A stretch of DNA of 13,286 nucleotides from Acidobacteriota bacterium. Its GTDB lineage: Bacteria; Acidobacteriota; Thermoanaerobaculia; Multivoradales; JAHEKO01. The notes under the pieces were generated by a model that was not told the DNA's origin, searched no databases, and saw only the letters and a list, made by a program, of their open reading frames with translations. The stretch spans positions 1 to 13,286 of the forward strand of contig JAOTZA010000053.1 of assembly GCA_029861655.1 (NCBI GenBank). The letters run 5' to 3'. The translations under genes and the position numbers were made by a program. Positions 1 through 6,655 of the stretch are shown here, one piece after another; the stretch's first letter is position 1; each line of letters starts with the position of its first letter.

Positions 1-1
1 C

Positions 2-640
2 GCAGATGGTCGCAAGGTGTTGATTGCCGACAGCGACCATTACGGTCCCGAGGACATCAGCTACGAGTGGGTCTGGAAGACGTTCCTGCGCGGCCAGCAC
101 CCGCTGTTCATGGATGTCACCCAGACCCTCGACTGGTGGACGGGCGAACCGTGGGACCCCGCCGAGAAGCGCTGGGCCAAGGTGCACCGCGCCCTCGGAG
201 CCATCCAGGAGCTGGTGGAAAGCGTCAACAAGCAACGCAAGGGCCGCCCCGAGAGTGGCCTTGCTGATATGGCGCCCCAACGGGCAGCCGGCGGTGGAGC
301 AAACGAAAGAACACGTCCCTCCAGCTCGCCCTGGACCCTCTTCTCTTCGAACAAGCCGTGCAAACGCAAGCAGAGCGGCGCTTGCGGCAAGGCTCGCGCC
401 AACGGCGACGAGCTCCTGGTCTACGCCGGTGCATCGGAGGCGGTGCGGATCTGCCAGTTGGGAACTCGTGAGGAGTACCGCTCGCGCTGGAAGAACAGCC
501 GACGGGCGGGCTACGCAGCGCCCGCCGCGATTTCGACATCCAACAAGAGCGGCTGTCTCGAGCTCGAGAACCCCTCCGACTCCACCGCTATCTTGCATCT
601 CGAGCGGGTGCTCGACACGGCCGGGTCGGCAGCCGGCTGA
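2..640 (+). CDS. C-terminal part of a probable glycoside-hydrolase-like protein with a putative collagen-binding-type C-terminal domain (5' partial)
   Basis: The reading frame is open from the left edge (base 2) to TGA at 638-640, so the N-terminus lies outside the window. The visible part begins with ADGRKVLIADSDHYG, then EWVWKTFLRGQHPLFMD and a WAKVHRALGAIQELVESVN helix. This resembles the stretch 'DTDHLWG...WVWKSFLRGxNPxFMD...RRAMG...' just before the C-terminal putative collagen-binding domain of DUF4038/DUF6298-like secreted glycosidases. From about base 405, NGDELLVYAG and VRICQLGTREEYRSRW look like the beta-sandwich that normally closes such proteins. The segment between them (about bases 250-400) is Ser/Arg/Lys-rich and does not resemble the family; it may be a divergent insert or hide compensating frameshifts. 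The family call is from remembered motifs and is moderate; the coding call is firmer. Confidence 0.55.
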   Translation, partial: ADGRKVLIADSDHYGPEDISYEWVWKTFLRGQHPLFMDVTQTLDWWTGEPWDPAEKRWAKVHRALGAIQELVESVNKQRKGRPESGLADMAPQRAAGGGANERTRPSSSPWTLFSSNKPCKRKQSGACGKARANGDELLVYAGASEAVRICQLGTREEYRSRWKNSRRAGYAAPAAISTSNKSGCLELENPSDSTAILHLERVLDTAGSAAG

Positions 641-686
641 CCGCTTCTCCACCCGGGTCCGGGGCGGGTTCAGCCCGGAGTGCACT

Positions 687-1832
687 ATGGCATTTTCAGC
701 ACCATGCCGACGCTGCTACGGTTGTCTCGTGAGTCTTCGACCCGGGATCTGGGCGGCTTTCCTCTTTCTGCTGGCTGGCGCCGTAGCGGCGCAGGGTCGG
801 CCGGCACTCCACCACCAGGACCATCCCAAGGCATCGCCCGTTCTCGCCCAGTACGACTTCGAAGAACCGTCTCCCTCCGGGCCCGACACCTTCTGGGTGC
901 GCCAGCGATACGGCGGTGAAGTCGCCTTGAGCACCGCTTTTCGGGTCAGCGGCGTGCGGTCGCTCCACATCAGCGAGGTCCCGGGAAACCGCGACTTTGC
1001 AGAGTTCCTGGCCTACTTCGACGAGCGGCGTGAGGGTACCGTTTTTATCCAGTTCTACCTCTTGCTGACCGACCCCGAGCAACGGTTCAACTTCGGCCTC
1101 GCCGGCCCAAAGTGGTTTCTCAACCTCGAGCGTCATGGTCACGCCATCTGGCTGCAAACCGATCAAGGCTTCTTTCGTCACCGGTCGCAACAGGGCTGGC
1201 AGCCGCTCTTTGCGCCCCGACCCTTTGCCTGGTACTTCGTGGACTTCGTTTACCACGTGGACCAGGGTCTCTACGATCTGGCGCTCTTCGAAGAGGGTCA
1301 GGAGGATCCAGTGATCGACGTTCGTGGAGTACGCAACCTCAACGGACACGACCGTTCGTCCGTCAAGTACTTCTCCTTGATCGGAGATCTAGAAGATGCC
1401 GGTCGTTTCGACTTCTTTGTCGATGATCTGATCATCGCCACCGACCCCGCGGTGAGGCAAAAGCCGTTTGTTGCGCCCGGTCGGCGTCGCACGTTCGTGG
1501 ATCAGTTCTCGGTAGGACCGATCAGAGCACTCACCGAGCAAGAAGTGAGCGATCTCTTGTGGAAAGCAAGGCGCTGGCGTGACGAAGTGGGCTGGGAGCC
1601 CGAGACCGTGGACCGGGATCTCCTCGACCGGCTGGAGTCGGCGGCCGACGACGCCTTCCGCGCCGGCGAGCTCGATTTCGCGGAGACCGTCTACCTTCGC
1701 CTGCAGAACCACCCGCGGCGACGAACCCGTGCACTTCTCAAGCACGCCGACATCCGCCACCTGCGAGGCGATGTACAAGAAGAGCGACGGCTTCGCGAGG
1801 CAATCTACGGAGCTCTCGAGTACGAAGAATAG
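687..1832 (+). CDS. Secreted LamG/concanavalin-like protein with a helical TPR-like tail
   Basis: The 381-aa product starts at ATG 687 with GGAG (677-680) 6 nt upstream. The frame stays open further upstream, but that part overlaps the preceding gene and is Arg/Ser-rich shadow sequence. Residues 21-36 form a hydrophobic signal peptide ending in AVAAQ. Residues about 55-252 look like a jelly-roll beta-sandwich: YDFEE near the start, repeated aromatic strands (QFYLLL, KWFLNLERHGHAIWLQ), and a closing FDFFVDDLIIATD strand like the last strand of LamG-type domains. Residues about 283-376 are charged and helical, with TPR-like spacing in AADDAFRAGELDFAETVYLRLQ. No catalytic residues are evident; a binding or surface role is inference. 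It ends 156 bp before the peroxidase start and could share its transcript. No named family recognised. Confidence 0.72.
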   Translation: MAFSAPCRRCYGCLVSLRPGIWAAFLFLLAGAVAAQGRPALHHQDHPKASPVLAQYDFEEPSPSGPDTFWVRQRYGGEVALSTAFRVSGVRSLHISEVPGNRDFAEFLAYFDERREGTVFIQFYLLLTDPEQRFNFGLAGPKWFLNLERHGHAIWLQTDQGFFRHRSQQGWQPLFAPRPFAWYFVDFVYHVDQGLYDLALFEEGQEDPVIDVRGVRNLNGHDRSSVKYFSLIGDLEDAGRFDFFVDDLIIATDPAVRQKPFVAPGRRRTFVDQFSVGPIRALTEQEVSDLLWKARRWRDEVGWEPETVDRDLLDRLESAADDAFRAGELDFAETVYLRLQNHPRRRTRALLKHADIRHLRGDVQEERRLREAIYGALEYEE

Positions 1833-1988
1833 AACCGCATCGGAGGCAGATTCGAGGCCCTACATAAGCTTCCGCTCGGCGTTTTTCGTGAGGTAGGTTG
1901 TAGCTCCGTGAAGGACTACCGCAAACATCACCACCCCTTTGGACGGGGCGATGAATCGAAAGCCCCTCTAGCCTCGACACGCGGAACC
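1833..1988. other. Intergenic region before the peroxidase gene
   Basis: These 156 bp separate the LamG-like gene from the peroxidase. I see no terminator. TACATA (1861-1866) and TAGCCT (1969-1974, 14 nt before the ATG) are -10-like, neither with a good -35. GAGGTAGG near 1890 precedes the less likely GTG start at 1908. Confidence 0.35.
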
Positions 1989-3575
1989 ATGAAAATGAGA
2001 CACGCGGTGGCCACAACTCTGCTGCTTCTTCTGGGCCCAGCCCTCGCCGCCCAGCCCGACTCGTACCGATCGATCGACGGCAGTAGAAACAACCGGGAGC
2101 ACCCGAATTGGGGAAGCGCCGGAGTCGAGCTGCTTCGCCTTCTTCCGGCGGCATACGCCGATGGTCGCTCGGAGCCGGCGGGGGCGAACCGGCCCGGTCC
2201 CCGAGAAATCAGCAACGGCTGTGCGGCTCAAGACGCGCCGGTATCGAACAAGATGGGTGTGAGCGACTTCTTTTGGGTGTGGGGTCAGTTCTTGGATCAC
2301 GACATCTCACTGACCGGAGCCGCCAAACCGTCGGAGTCGTTCGACATCGCGGTTCCGGCCGGGGATCCCTCGTTCGACCCCGCCTGGACCGGCACGGTGG
2401 TCATCCCTTTCCAGCGGTCGACCTACGCGAAGGGTCGTGTACGCCAGCAGCTCAACGAGATCACCGCCTGGATCGACGCGTCTCAGGTCTATGGCTCCGA
2501 CATCGAGCGCTCCCGCGCTCTGCGGCGCAACGGCGGCAGAGGAGATCGGCTCAAGAAAAGTAAGGGCGGGCTGCTTCCTTTCAACAGACGAGGTTTTCCC
2601 AACGCACCGAGCGACCACGCTCCATCTTTCTTTCTAGCCGGTGATGTGCGCGCCAACGAAAACGTAGCCCTCACCGCCGTTCATACCCTCTTTCTGCGCG
2701 AACACAACCGCATCGTGCGGTTGCTTCGCCAACAGGGCGGGCTGGATCGCGAAGATCGCTATCAGCTCGCTCGTGCCCTGGTAGGGGCGGAGATCCAGGC
2801 GATCACCTACAAGGAGTATCTGCCCCTGCTTCTCGGAGCGGGCGAACTGTCGTCTGATTCGGACTACAAGCCGCGCACCAACCCAGGGATCGCCAACGTT
2901 TTCTCCACCGCCTGCTACCGGTTTGGCCACAGCATGTTGCCGACTTCCCTGATGCGGCTGCGGCCCAACGGTCAGCCGATTCAGGCCGGCGACCTGCCGC
3001 TACGGGATGCGTTTTTCTCTCCCACCGAGCTGAGCCGGCACGGCATCGAGCCGTACCTGCGAGGTTTGGCTGTTCAGCGGGCACAGGAAGTCGATGGCGG
3101 CGTCATCGATGATGTCCGCAACTTCCTCTTCGGCGAGCCCGGCCGCGGAGGTTTCGATCTCGCGGCACTCAACATCCAACGTGGGCGGGATCACGGCCTG
3201 CCCTCGTACAACCAGGCGCGGGCGGCTCTCGGTCTGTCACGGGCGAAGACGTTTGCCGACATTTCTTCCGACCCCGAAGCCCGACAGCGGCTTGCCGATG
3301 TCTACGGATCGGTCAAACTAGTCGACGCCTGGGTCGGAGCACTCGTCGAGGACCATATGCCCGGCACCATGGTCGGCGAGCTCGCCTTCCATGTGCTGCG
3401 CGACCAATTCGAGCGGCTACGAGACGGCGACCGCTTCTGGTACCACCGCGCCCTCCCCGAGTCCCTTGTTGAGTGGGTCGACCAGCACAGCCTGGCGCGG
3501 ATCATCCGACTCAATAGCAAGATCGGGTCGGAGCTGCCCGATGATGTGTTTCATACCGACTCGCCCGGCGGCTGA
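1989..3575 (+). CDS. Secreted animal-type haem peroxidase (peroxidasin/myeloperoxidase superfamily)
   Basis: The 528-aa protein belongs to the animal haem peroxidase family (PF03098), H2O2-dependent oxidases of halides, phenols or tyrosines. Start ATG 1989 gives an N-terminal signal peptide (residues about 5-21, LLLLLGPALA). An in-frame GTG at 1908 would add 27 hydrophilic residues in front of it and is less likely. Conserved residues follow myeloperoxidase: WGQFLDHD with haem-linking D103, distal H104 and calcium ligand D105; calcium loop T159-W161-D163-S165; distal R221 and haem-linking E224 in AGDVRANEN; proximal H314 in YRFGHS; N395 in LNIQRGRDHG. The Met of the myeloperoxidase sulfonium link is Asn225, as in other family members. 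REISN near residue 72 is also typical. The catalytic core looks complete, so an active periplasmic or extracellular peroxidase is expected. Substrate unknown. Convergent with the minus-strand cluster, 33 bp away. Confidence 0.93.
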   Translation: MKMRHAVATTLLLLLGPALAAQPDSYRSIDGSRNNREHPNWGSAGVELLRLLPAAYADGRSEPAGANRPGPREISNGCAAQDAPVSNKMGVSDFFWVWGQFLDHDISLTGAAKPSESFDIAVPAGDPSFDPAWTGTVVIPFQRSTYAKGRVRQQLNEITAWIDASQVYGSDIERSRALRRNGGRGDRLKKSKGGLLPFNRRGFPNAPSDHAPSFFLAGDVRANENVALTAVHTLFLREHNRIVRLLRQQGGLDREDRYQLARALVGAEIQAITYKEYLPLLLGAGELSSDSDYKPRTNPGIANVFSTACYRFGHSMLPTSLMRLRPNGQPIQAGDLPLRDAFFSPTELSRHGIEPYLRGLAVQRAQEVDGGVIDDVRNFLFGEPGRGGFDLAALNIQRGRDHGLPSYNQARAALGLSRAKTFADISSDPEARQRLADVYGSVKLVDAWVGALVEDHMPGTMVGELAFHVLRDQFERLRDGDRFWYHRALPESLVEWVDQHSLARIIRLNSKIGSELPDDVFHTDSPGG

Positions 3576-3608
3576 ACTGGGTACGGGTTGCTTGGCGAGG
3601 ACGTTGAT

Positions 3609-3950
3609 CTAGCGATCCTGCCGATAGAACCTGCGAAGCCTGGCGGTCTGGAAGAGAGCGGCAGATAGAACCGCCACCAGCGCCACGGTCGCCAGAATCA
3701 CCACCATGCGGGTGGCCGGCTCCCCCATCTTGGCCCGCTCCGAAGCGAGGCGAAAGATCGTTCGAACCCACTCGAGACCGGCGACCACCAGCGCGACCTG
3801 CACCGTCCGCGCGGCCCAAGGCCGCCGCACGACGACAAGGGCCAGAAGAACGAAGACCGCGGCAACCAGGACCAGGTTGCCGCCGCGCAAGAAATGTGCG
3901 CCCAGCGCCACGAGGCTCAGAACGACCGGAAACAGAAGGAGCGCGCTCAA
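3609..3950 (-). CDS. Small four-helix inner-membrane protein, function unknown
   Basis: The 113-aa product has four hydrophobic segments at residues about 2-20, 24-41, 46-64 and 80-101, followed by a basic tail (RLRRFYRQDR) likely to be cytoplasmic. The chosen start is TTG at 3950, directly after the TAG stop of the upstream gene (TAGTTG). No other start precedes the first two helices, and there is no clear Shine-Dalgarno site, so translation probably relies on ribosomes arriving from the upstream gene. It is the last of five co-directional genes. The abutting arrangement suggests it works with the small CxxC protein. I recognise no named family. Confidence 0.72.
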   Translation of the reverse strand: MSALLLFPVVLSLVALGAHFLRGGNLVLVAAVFVLLALVVVRRPWAARTVQVALVVAGLEWVRTIFRLASERAKMGEPATRMVVILATVALVAVLSAALFQTARLRRFYRQDR

Positions 3951-4154
3951 CTAGTCGTGATGCTCGGCAGGTGAAAGCCGCTCCGCCCCAGGCAACTTGC
4001 CGACCAGTCGGCCCGGGTCGTGGATCAAGATCGGCAGGTGCTGGGGACAGATCCAAAGCCTCGAGCCCTGGTACTCGAGTGCAACCAGCGGCGTCTCGGT
4101 GTCGCCTCGCTCGCATGCCAGACATTGCTTCTGCGGATTCTGGGTTTCGTTCAT
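3951..4154 (-). CDS. 67-aa cysteine-pair protein, probable zinc-ribbon-like, function unknown
   Basis: Start ATG (4154-4152) follows GGGAG (4164-4160) by 5 nt. The protein has C11-x2-C14 in QCLACERG and C36-P-Q-H39 in WICPQHLP, a spacing that could place four ligands round one zinc ion. A conserved-looking LIHDPGRLVGKLPGAE stretch follows, and the tail ends in HHD. There is no signal peptide, so it is probably cytoplasmic. The stop codon abuts the TTG start of the membrane protein downstream, which argues for a coupled pair. The upstream PhoU-domain gene ends 79 bp away, so the pair may also have its own promoter. I remember similar small proteins only as uncharacterised; metal binding is inference from the ligand pattern. 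Confidence 0.7.
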   Translation of the reverse strand: MNETQNPQKQCLACERGDTETPLVALEYQGSRLWICPQHLPILIHDPGRLVGKLPGAERLSPAEHHD

Positions 4155-4233
4155 CGATTCTCCCGGTTTCGAACCCGACTCTAACCCAGAGATTCGAGCT
4201 TTGCGATCGGCCGCGCGAACCGAAGGTAGGTGG

Positions 4234-4887
4234 CTACGCCTCTTCGTCGCCGTGGCGGATCCGATCGAATGGCTGCACGACGCTCGACGCGATGTTGCTC
4301 AGGTGGGCGCTCACACGACGCAGGACTCGGGCGGCGCTGCCATAGACAACGGCCATGTCGGCGCTCAGGTCGCTATCGGCGACCTTTCTTGTGTACCGGA
4401 TCAGATCCGCTTTGATCTCACGGTGTGCGGCCACAACCTGACGTGCGTGATCCACGTCGTCTTCTCTGAAGGCCTTTTCACATCGCTCGAACAGAGGACG
4501 GATCCGATCTGCCAGCCCGCGTAACTCGTCGGCAAAGGGACCTTCGCGGCGGCTTTTCGCTAGAGCCACGACCTCCGCCAAACCGCGGGCGAAGTCGCCG
4601 ATGCGCTCGGCATCTTGGACCATGCTCACCAGGACCAGGCTTGCGACGAGGTCCTGGCTCGGGTTGACGCTCAAATGTTGAAGGACGCTTCGCCGCACCA
4701 TACGCTCCCCTTCGTCCACCACGTCGTCCATCTCTTCGAGATCGACCTCGAGCTCCTGGTTGTCCAATAACGCACCCAGTGAGAGATCGAGCATGCGCGC
4801 GGACTGCTGGAGCATCGTCGTGATGTCTCGAAACGCCGCCTCTACCAGGGTTGAAGGTTTGCCGGAACCAAAGAGTCGCTCGAACAT
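4234..4887 (-). CDS. PhoU-domain protein linked to the Na/Pi cotransporter
   Basis: The 217-aa, almost entirely helical protein has the long amphipathic helices of PhoU domains. MVRRSVLQHLSVNP is followed by the characteristic LVLVSMVQDAERIGDFARGLAEV, where the E/R-x-x-D pattern corresponds to the PhoU metal-binding helix; RVLRRVSAHLSNIASSVV lies in the second half. PhoU proteins restrain phosphate uptake, and in many bacteria this domain is fused to the C-terminus of NptA-type cotransporters. Here it is a separate gene directly downstream of the transporter. Start ATG 4887 has a strong AGGAGGT (4898-4892) that overlaps the transporter's stop codon, so the two are almost certainly translated from one mRNA. 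Action on the neighbouring transporter rather than on a Pst system is inferred from position. Confidence 0.9.
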   Translation of the reverse strand: MFERLFGSGKPSTLVEAAFRDITTMLQQSARMLDLSLGALLDNQELEVDLEEMDDVVDEGERMVRRSVLQHLSVNPSQDLVASLVLVSMVQDAERIGDFARGLAEVVALAKSRREGPFADELRGLADRIRPLFERCEKAFREDDVDHARQVVAAHREIKADLIRYTRKVADSDLSADMAVVYGSAARVLRRVSAHLSNIASSVVQPFDRIRHGDEEA

Positions 4888-4897
4888 CAGAACCTCC

Positions 4898-6028
4898 TCA
4901 CAGGGTACCCGTCACCACGAGCAGCAGAATCGGCAGGGCGAAGAAGAGCCCGAGAATATAGACAGCGGCCAGCAACCGGTTTTCGGCACCAATCCGGCCG
5001 ACCGCTTCGGCCAGCGCCAACGGGATGGCACGTACCGGCGGCGGCAGATAGATCACCGCTGACGCCGACAGGTTAAATAGAAGGTGGGCAAAGGCAACCG
5101 TCACCGAAGCCGTGCTGCCGGTGCTGAGGGCAGCAAGCATCGCGGTGACCGTCGTACCAATATTGGCGCCGATCGTATACGGGAAGACCTGCCGCAGTGT
5201 GACGACGCCGGCACCGACAAGGGGCACCATGACCGATGTCGTAATCGAGCTCGACTGCACCATGACCGTCATCAGGACACCCGCGACGATTGCCGCCGGC
5301 GCCGATCGGAAGAGGGTTCGGTGGAGGACCCCTTCAGCGCGTCCGGTCATCACCACCTTGAGCAGGTCGACCAGGAACTTGAGGCAAAGGATCAGGAGGA
5401 GAACCCCGGCCGCCAGTACCAAGGCACCCGAGTCACTCAAAACGTCCTGCACCCATTTGGCCAACGGACGGACAATCGCCTTCAACGGATTGAAGAGCTT
5501 GGTCCCTCCCACGCCTTCGAGAGCACTCGCAAGATAGGTCGAAGTTCGCGCGAGATAGTGCGTTGTCATCTCGAGCGGTAGAAATACCAGGACGGCCAAC
5601 CAGTTGAAAAAATCATGGACCGTCGCACCGGCAAAAGCGCGCCGAAACTCCTCACGCCGGTTGACGTGCGCAAGCGAAACGAGCGTGTTGGTGACCGAGG
5701 TGCCGATGTTGGCTCCCATGATGATCGGGATGGCGCCCTCGATCGTCAACCCGCCAGCAGCGACCAGGGCGACCGTCATCGACGTCGTCGTCGATGAACT
5801 CTGTACCAGGGTCGTCGCGAGAATGCCGATGAACAAGCCCACAAACGGGTTTGCCGTGCTTTCGATGAGGGTTTCGGCGAAGCCCTTGCCAAACAGCTTG
5901 AAGGCAAGACCCATGAGGTCCAGCCCGAGAAAGAACCCGTAGAGAAGAAGGGCCAGGAGAACGGCGCGAAGCACCGTGGAGCCACCCCGGCCGGCGATCG
6001 CCTTCTTTACCGGGCTATCAGAGGTCAT
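4898..6028 (-). CDS. nptA: Na+/phosphate cotransporter (NptA / NaPi-II family)
   Basis: This inner-membrane symporter of the Na_Pi_cotrans family (PF02690) imports inorganic phosphate with sodium. The 376-aa protein has two inverted-repeat halves, each with the signature QSSS: residues 76-79 in TTLVQSSSTTTS and 258-261 in MVQSSSITTS. Each is followed by a GANIGT motif (105-110 and 287-292). Several long hydrophobic segments surround them (for example 20-43, 200-223, 352-373). ATG 6028 is chosen over an in-frame GTG at 6064 because the 12 extra residues add nothing recognisable. The C-terminal PhoU domain seen in many family members is absent and is supplied by the next gene, 10 bp downstream. 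moaB ends 55 bp upstream. A TATTGT box 12 nt before the ATG could drive it independently. Confidence 0.92.
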   Translation of the reverse strand: MTSDSPVKKAIAGRGGSTVLRAVLLALLLYGFFLGLDLMGLAFKLFGKGFAETLIESTANPFVGLFIGILATTLVQSSSTTTSMTVALVAAGGLTIEGAIPIIMGANIGTSVTNTLVSLAHVNRREEFRRAFAGATVHDFFNWLAVLVFLPLEMTTHYLARTSTYLASALEGVGGTKLFNPLKAIVRPLAKWVQDVLSDSGALVLAAGVLLLILCLKFLVDLLKVVMTGRAEGVLHRTLFRSAPAAIVAGVLMTVMVQSSSITTSVMVPLVGAGVVTLRQVFPYTIGANIGTTVTAMLAALSTGSTASVTVAFAHLLFNLSASAVIYLPPPVRAIPLALAEAVGRIGAENRLLAAVYILGLFFALPILLLVVTGTL

Positions 6029-6040
6029 TCGCGTTGTCCC

Positions 6041-6046
6041 ACAATA
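6041..6046 (-). promoter_or_regulatory. Possible -10 box for nptA (TATTGT)
   Basis: On the minus strand TATTGT ends 12 nt before the nptA ATG at 6028. There is no clear -35 and no strong ribosome-binding site in between, so a transcript from here would have a leader of only about 5 nt. Confidence 0.3.
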
Positions 6047-6083
6047 CGGCGGCAGCGAGCGCACCTTTTCACAAGCAAGAACT

Positions 6084-6599
6084 CTATCTTCCCCGCTCCC
6101 AGACCAGATGCGGTAGCTCGGGAATGACGAGTCGCTCCATCGCCAACCGCACCGCGGCCGCCGACCCGGGGAGAGAAAAGATGAAGACGCCGTGGGCGAG
6201 ACCGGCCACTGCCCGGCTGAGCATCGCCGCGGCGCCGATCTCCTCCCAGCTCAGCATCCTGAAGAGTTCGCCGAACCCATCGAGTCGCTTGTCCAGAAAC
6301 CGCTCAACCACCTCGACGGTCGTGTCACGGGTCGAGATCCCGGTGCCACCCGTCGTGACGATCAGCTGCGCCTCCCCTTTTTGAAGTAGCTCGGAAATCA
6401 GCTTCCCGATCTCTTCGGGCTCATCTCGGACCCAACGACGATCGACGACCGTGTGACCCGCTTGTCTCAGGTTCTTGACGATCAAGTCGCCACCATTGTC
6501 GTTCTCGGGCCCACGGCTGTCGCTGACCGTAACGACGGCGCACAAGCACTTTCGGTCGCTGGCGGCCCGGCGATGCTGTTCGGTCGACTCGCTCACCAC
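6084..6599 (-). CDS. moaB: Molybdenum cofactor biosynthesis protein of the MoaB/MogA family
   Basis: The 171-aa protein carries the MoCF-biosynthesis fold. After a short polar leader come AVVTVSDSRGPENDNGG, then TTGGTG (residues 82-87) with R91-D92-x-T, the molybdopterin-binding loop, then GFGELFRMLSWEEIG and the late LPGS (143-146). Family members adenylate molybdopterin before metal insertion, or are inactive paralogues. MoaB versus MogA cannot be settled here, although the compact single-domain length suits MoaB. The start is uncertain: consecutive GTGs at 6599 and 6596 give the usual length. The frame stays open to 6773, but that would overlap the divergent gene and has no family sequence. 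It leads the minus-strand group, 55 bp before the phosphate transporter; no functional link between the two is obvious. Confidence 0.87.
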   Translation of the reverse strand: MVSESTEQHRRAASDRKCLCAVVTVSDSRGPENDNGGDLIVKNLRQAGHTVVDRRWVRDEPEEIGKLISELLQKGEAQLIVTTGGTGISTRDTTVEVVERFLDKRLDGFGELFRMLSWEEIGAAAMLSRAVAGLAHGVFIFSLPGSAAAVRLAMERLVIPELPHLVWERGR

Positions 6600-6634
6600 C
6601 CGATCGTAACCCGTGCTCGAACCCAGCACACTTT

Positions 6635-6643
6635 TGTTACTCT
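6635..6643 (+). promoter_or_regulatory. Extended -10 promoter (TGTTACTCT) for the phytase/nuclease gene
   Basis: TGTTACTCT fits the extended -10 form TGnTANNNT. It ends 12 nt before ATG 6656, in the roughly 56-bp divergent gap with moaB. No Shine-Dalgarno site lies between, so a very short leader is implied. No clear -35 and no repeat resembling a Pho box were seen. Confidence 0.4.
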
Positions 6644-6655
6644 CCGCCACCGAAG

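Noticed and set aside
24..686. Upstream extension of the LamG-like gene's frame to base 24
   Set aside because: It overlaps the first gene in another frame and is Arg/Ser/Pro-rich shadow sequence. ATG 687 has a ribosome site and a signal peptide directly after it.
3576..3608. Terminator between the peroxidase and the convergent minus-strand group
   Set aside because: I looked for a hairpin with a T run on either strand in these 33 bp and saw none.
4155..4190. tRNA T-arm-like sequence (GGTTTCGAACC) upstream of the 67-aa protein
   Set aside because: The surrounding bases do not form a 5-bp T stem, acceptor stem or anticodon arm. The element overlaps the ribosome-binding region of a gene.
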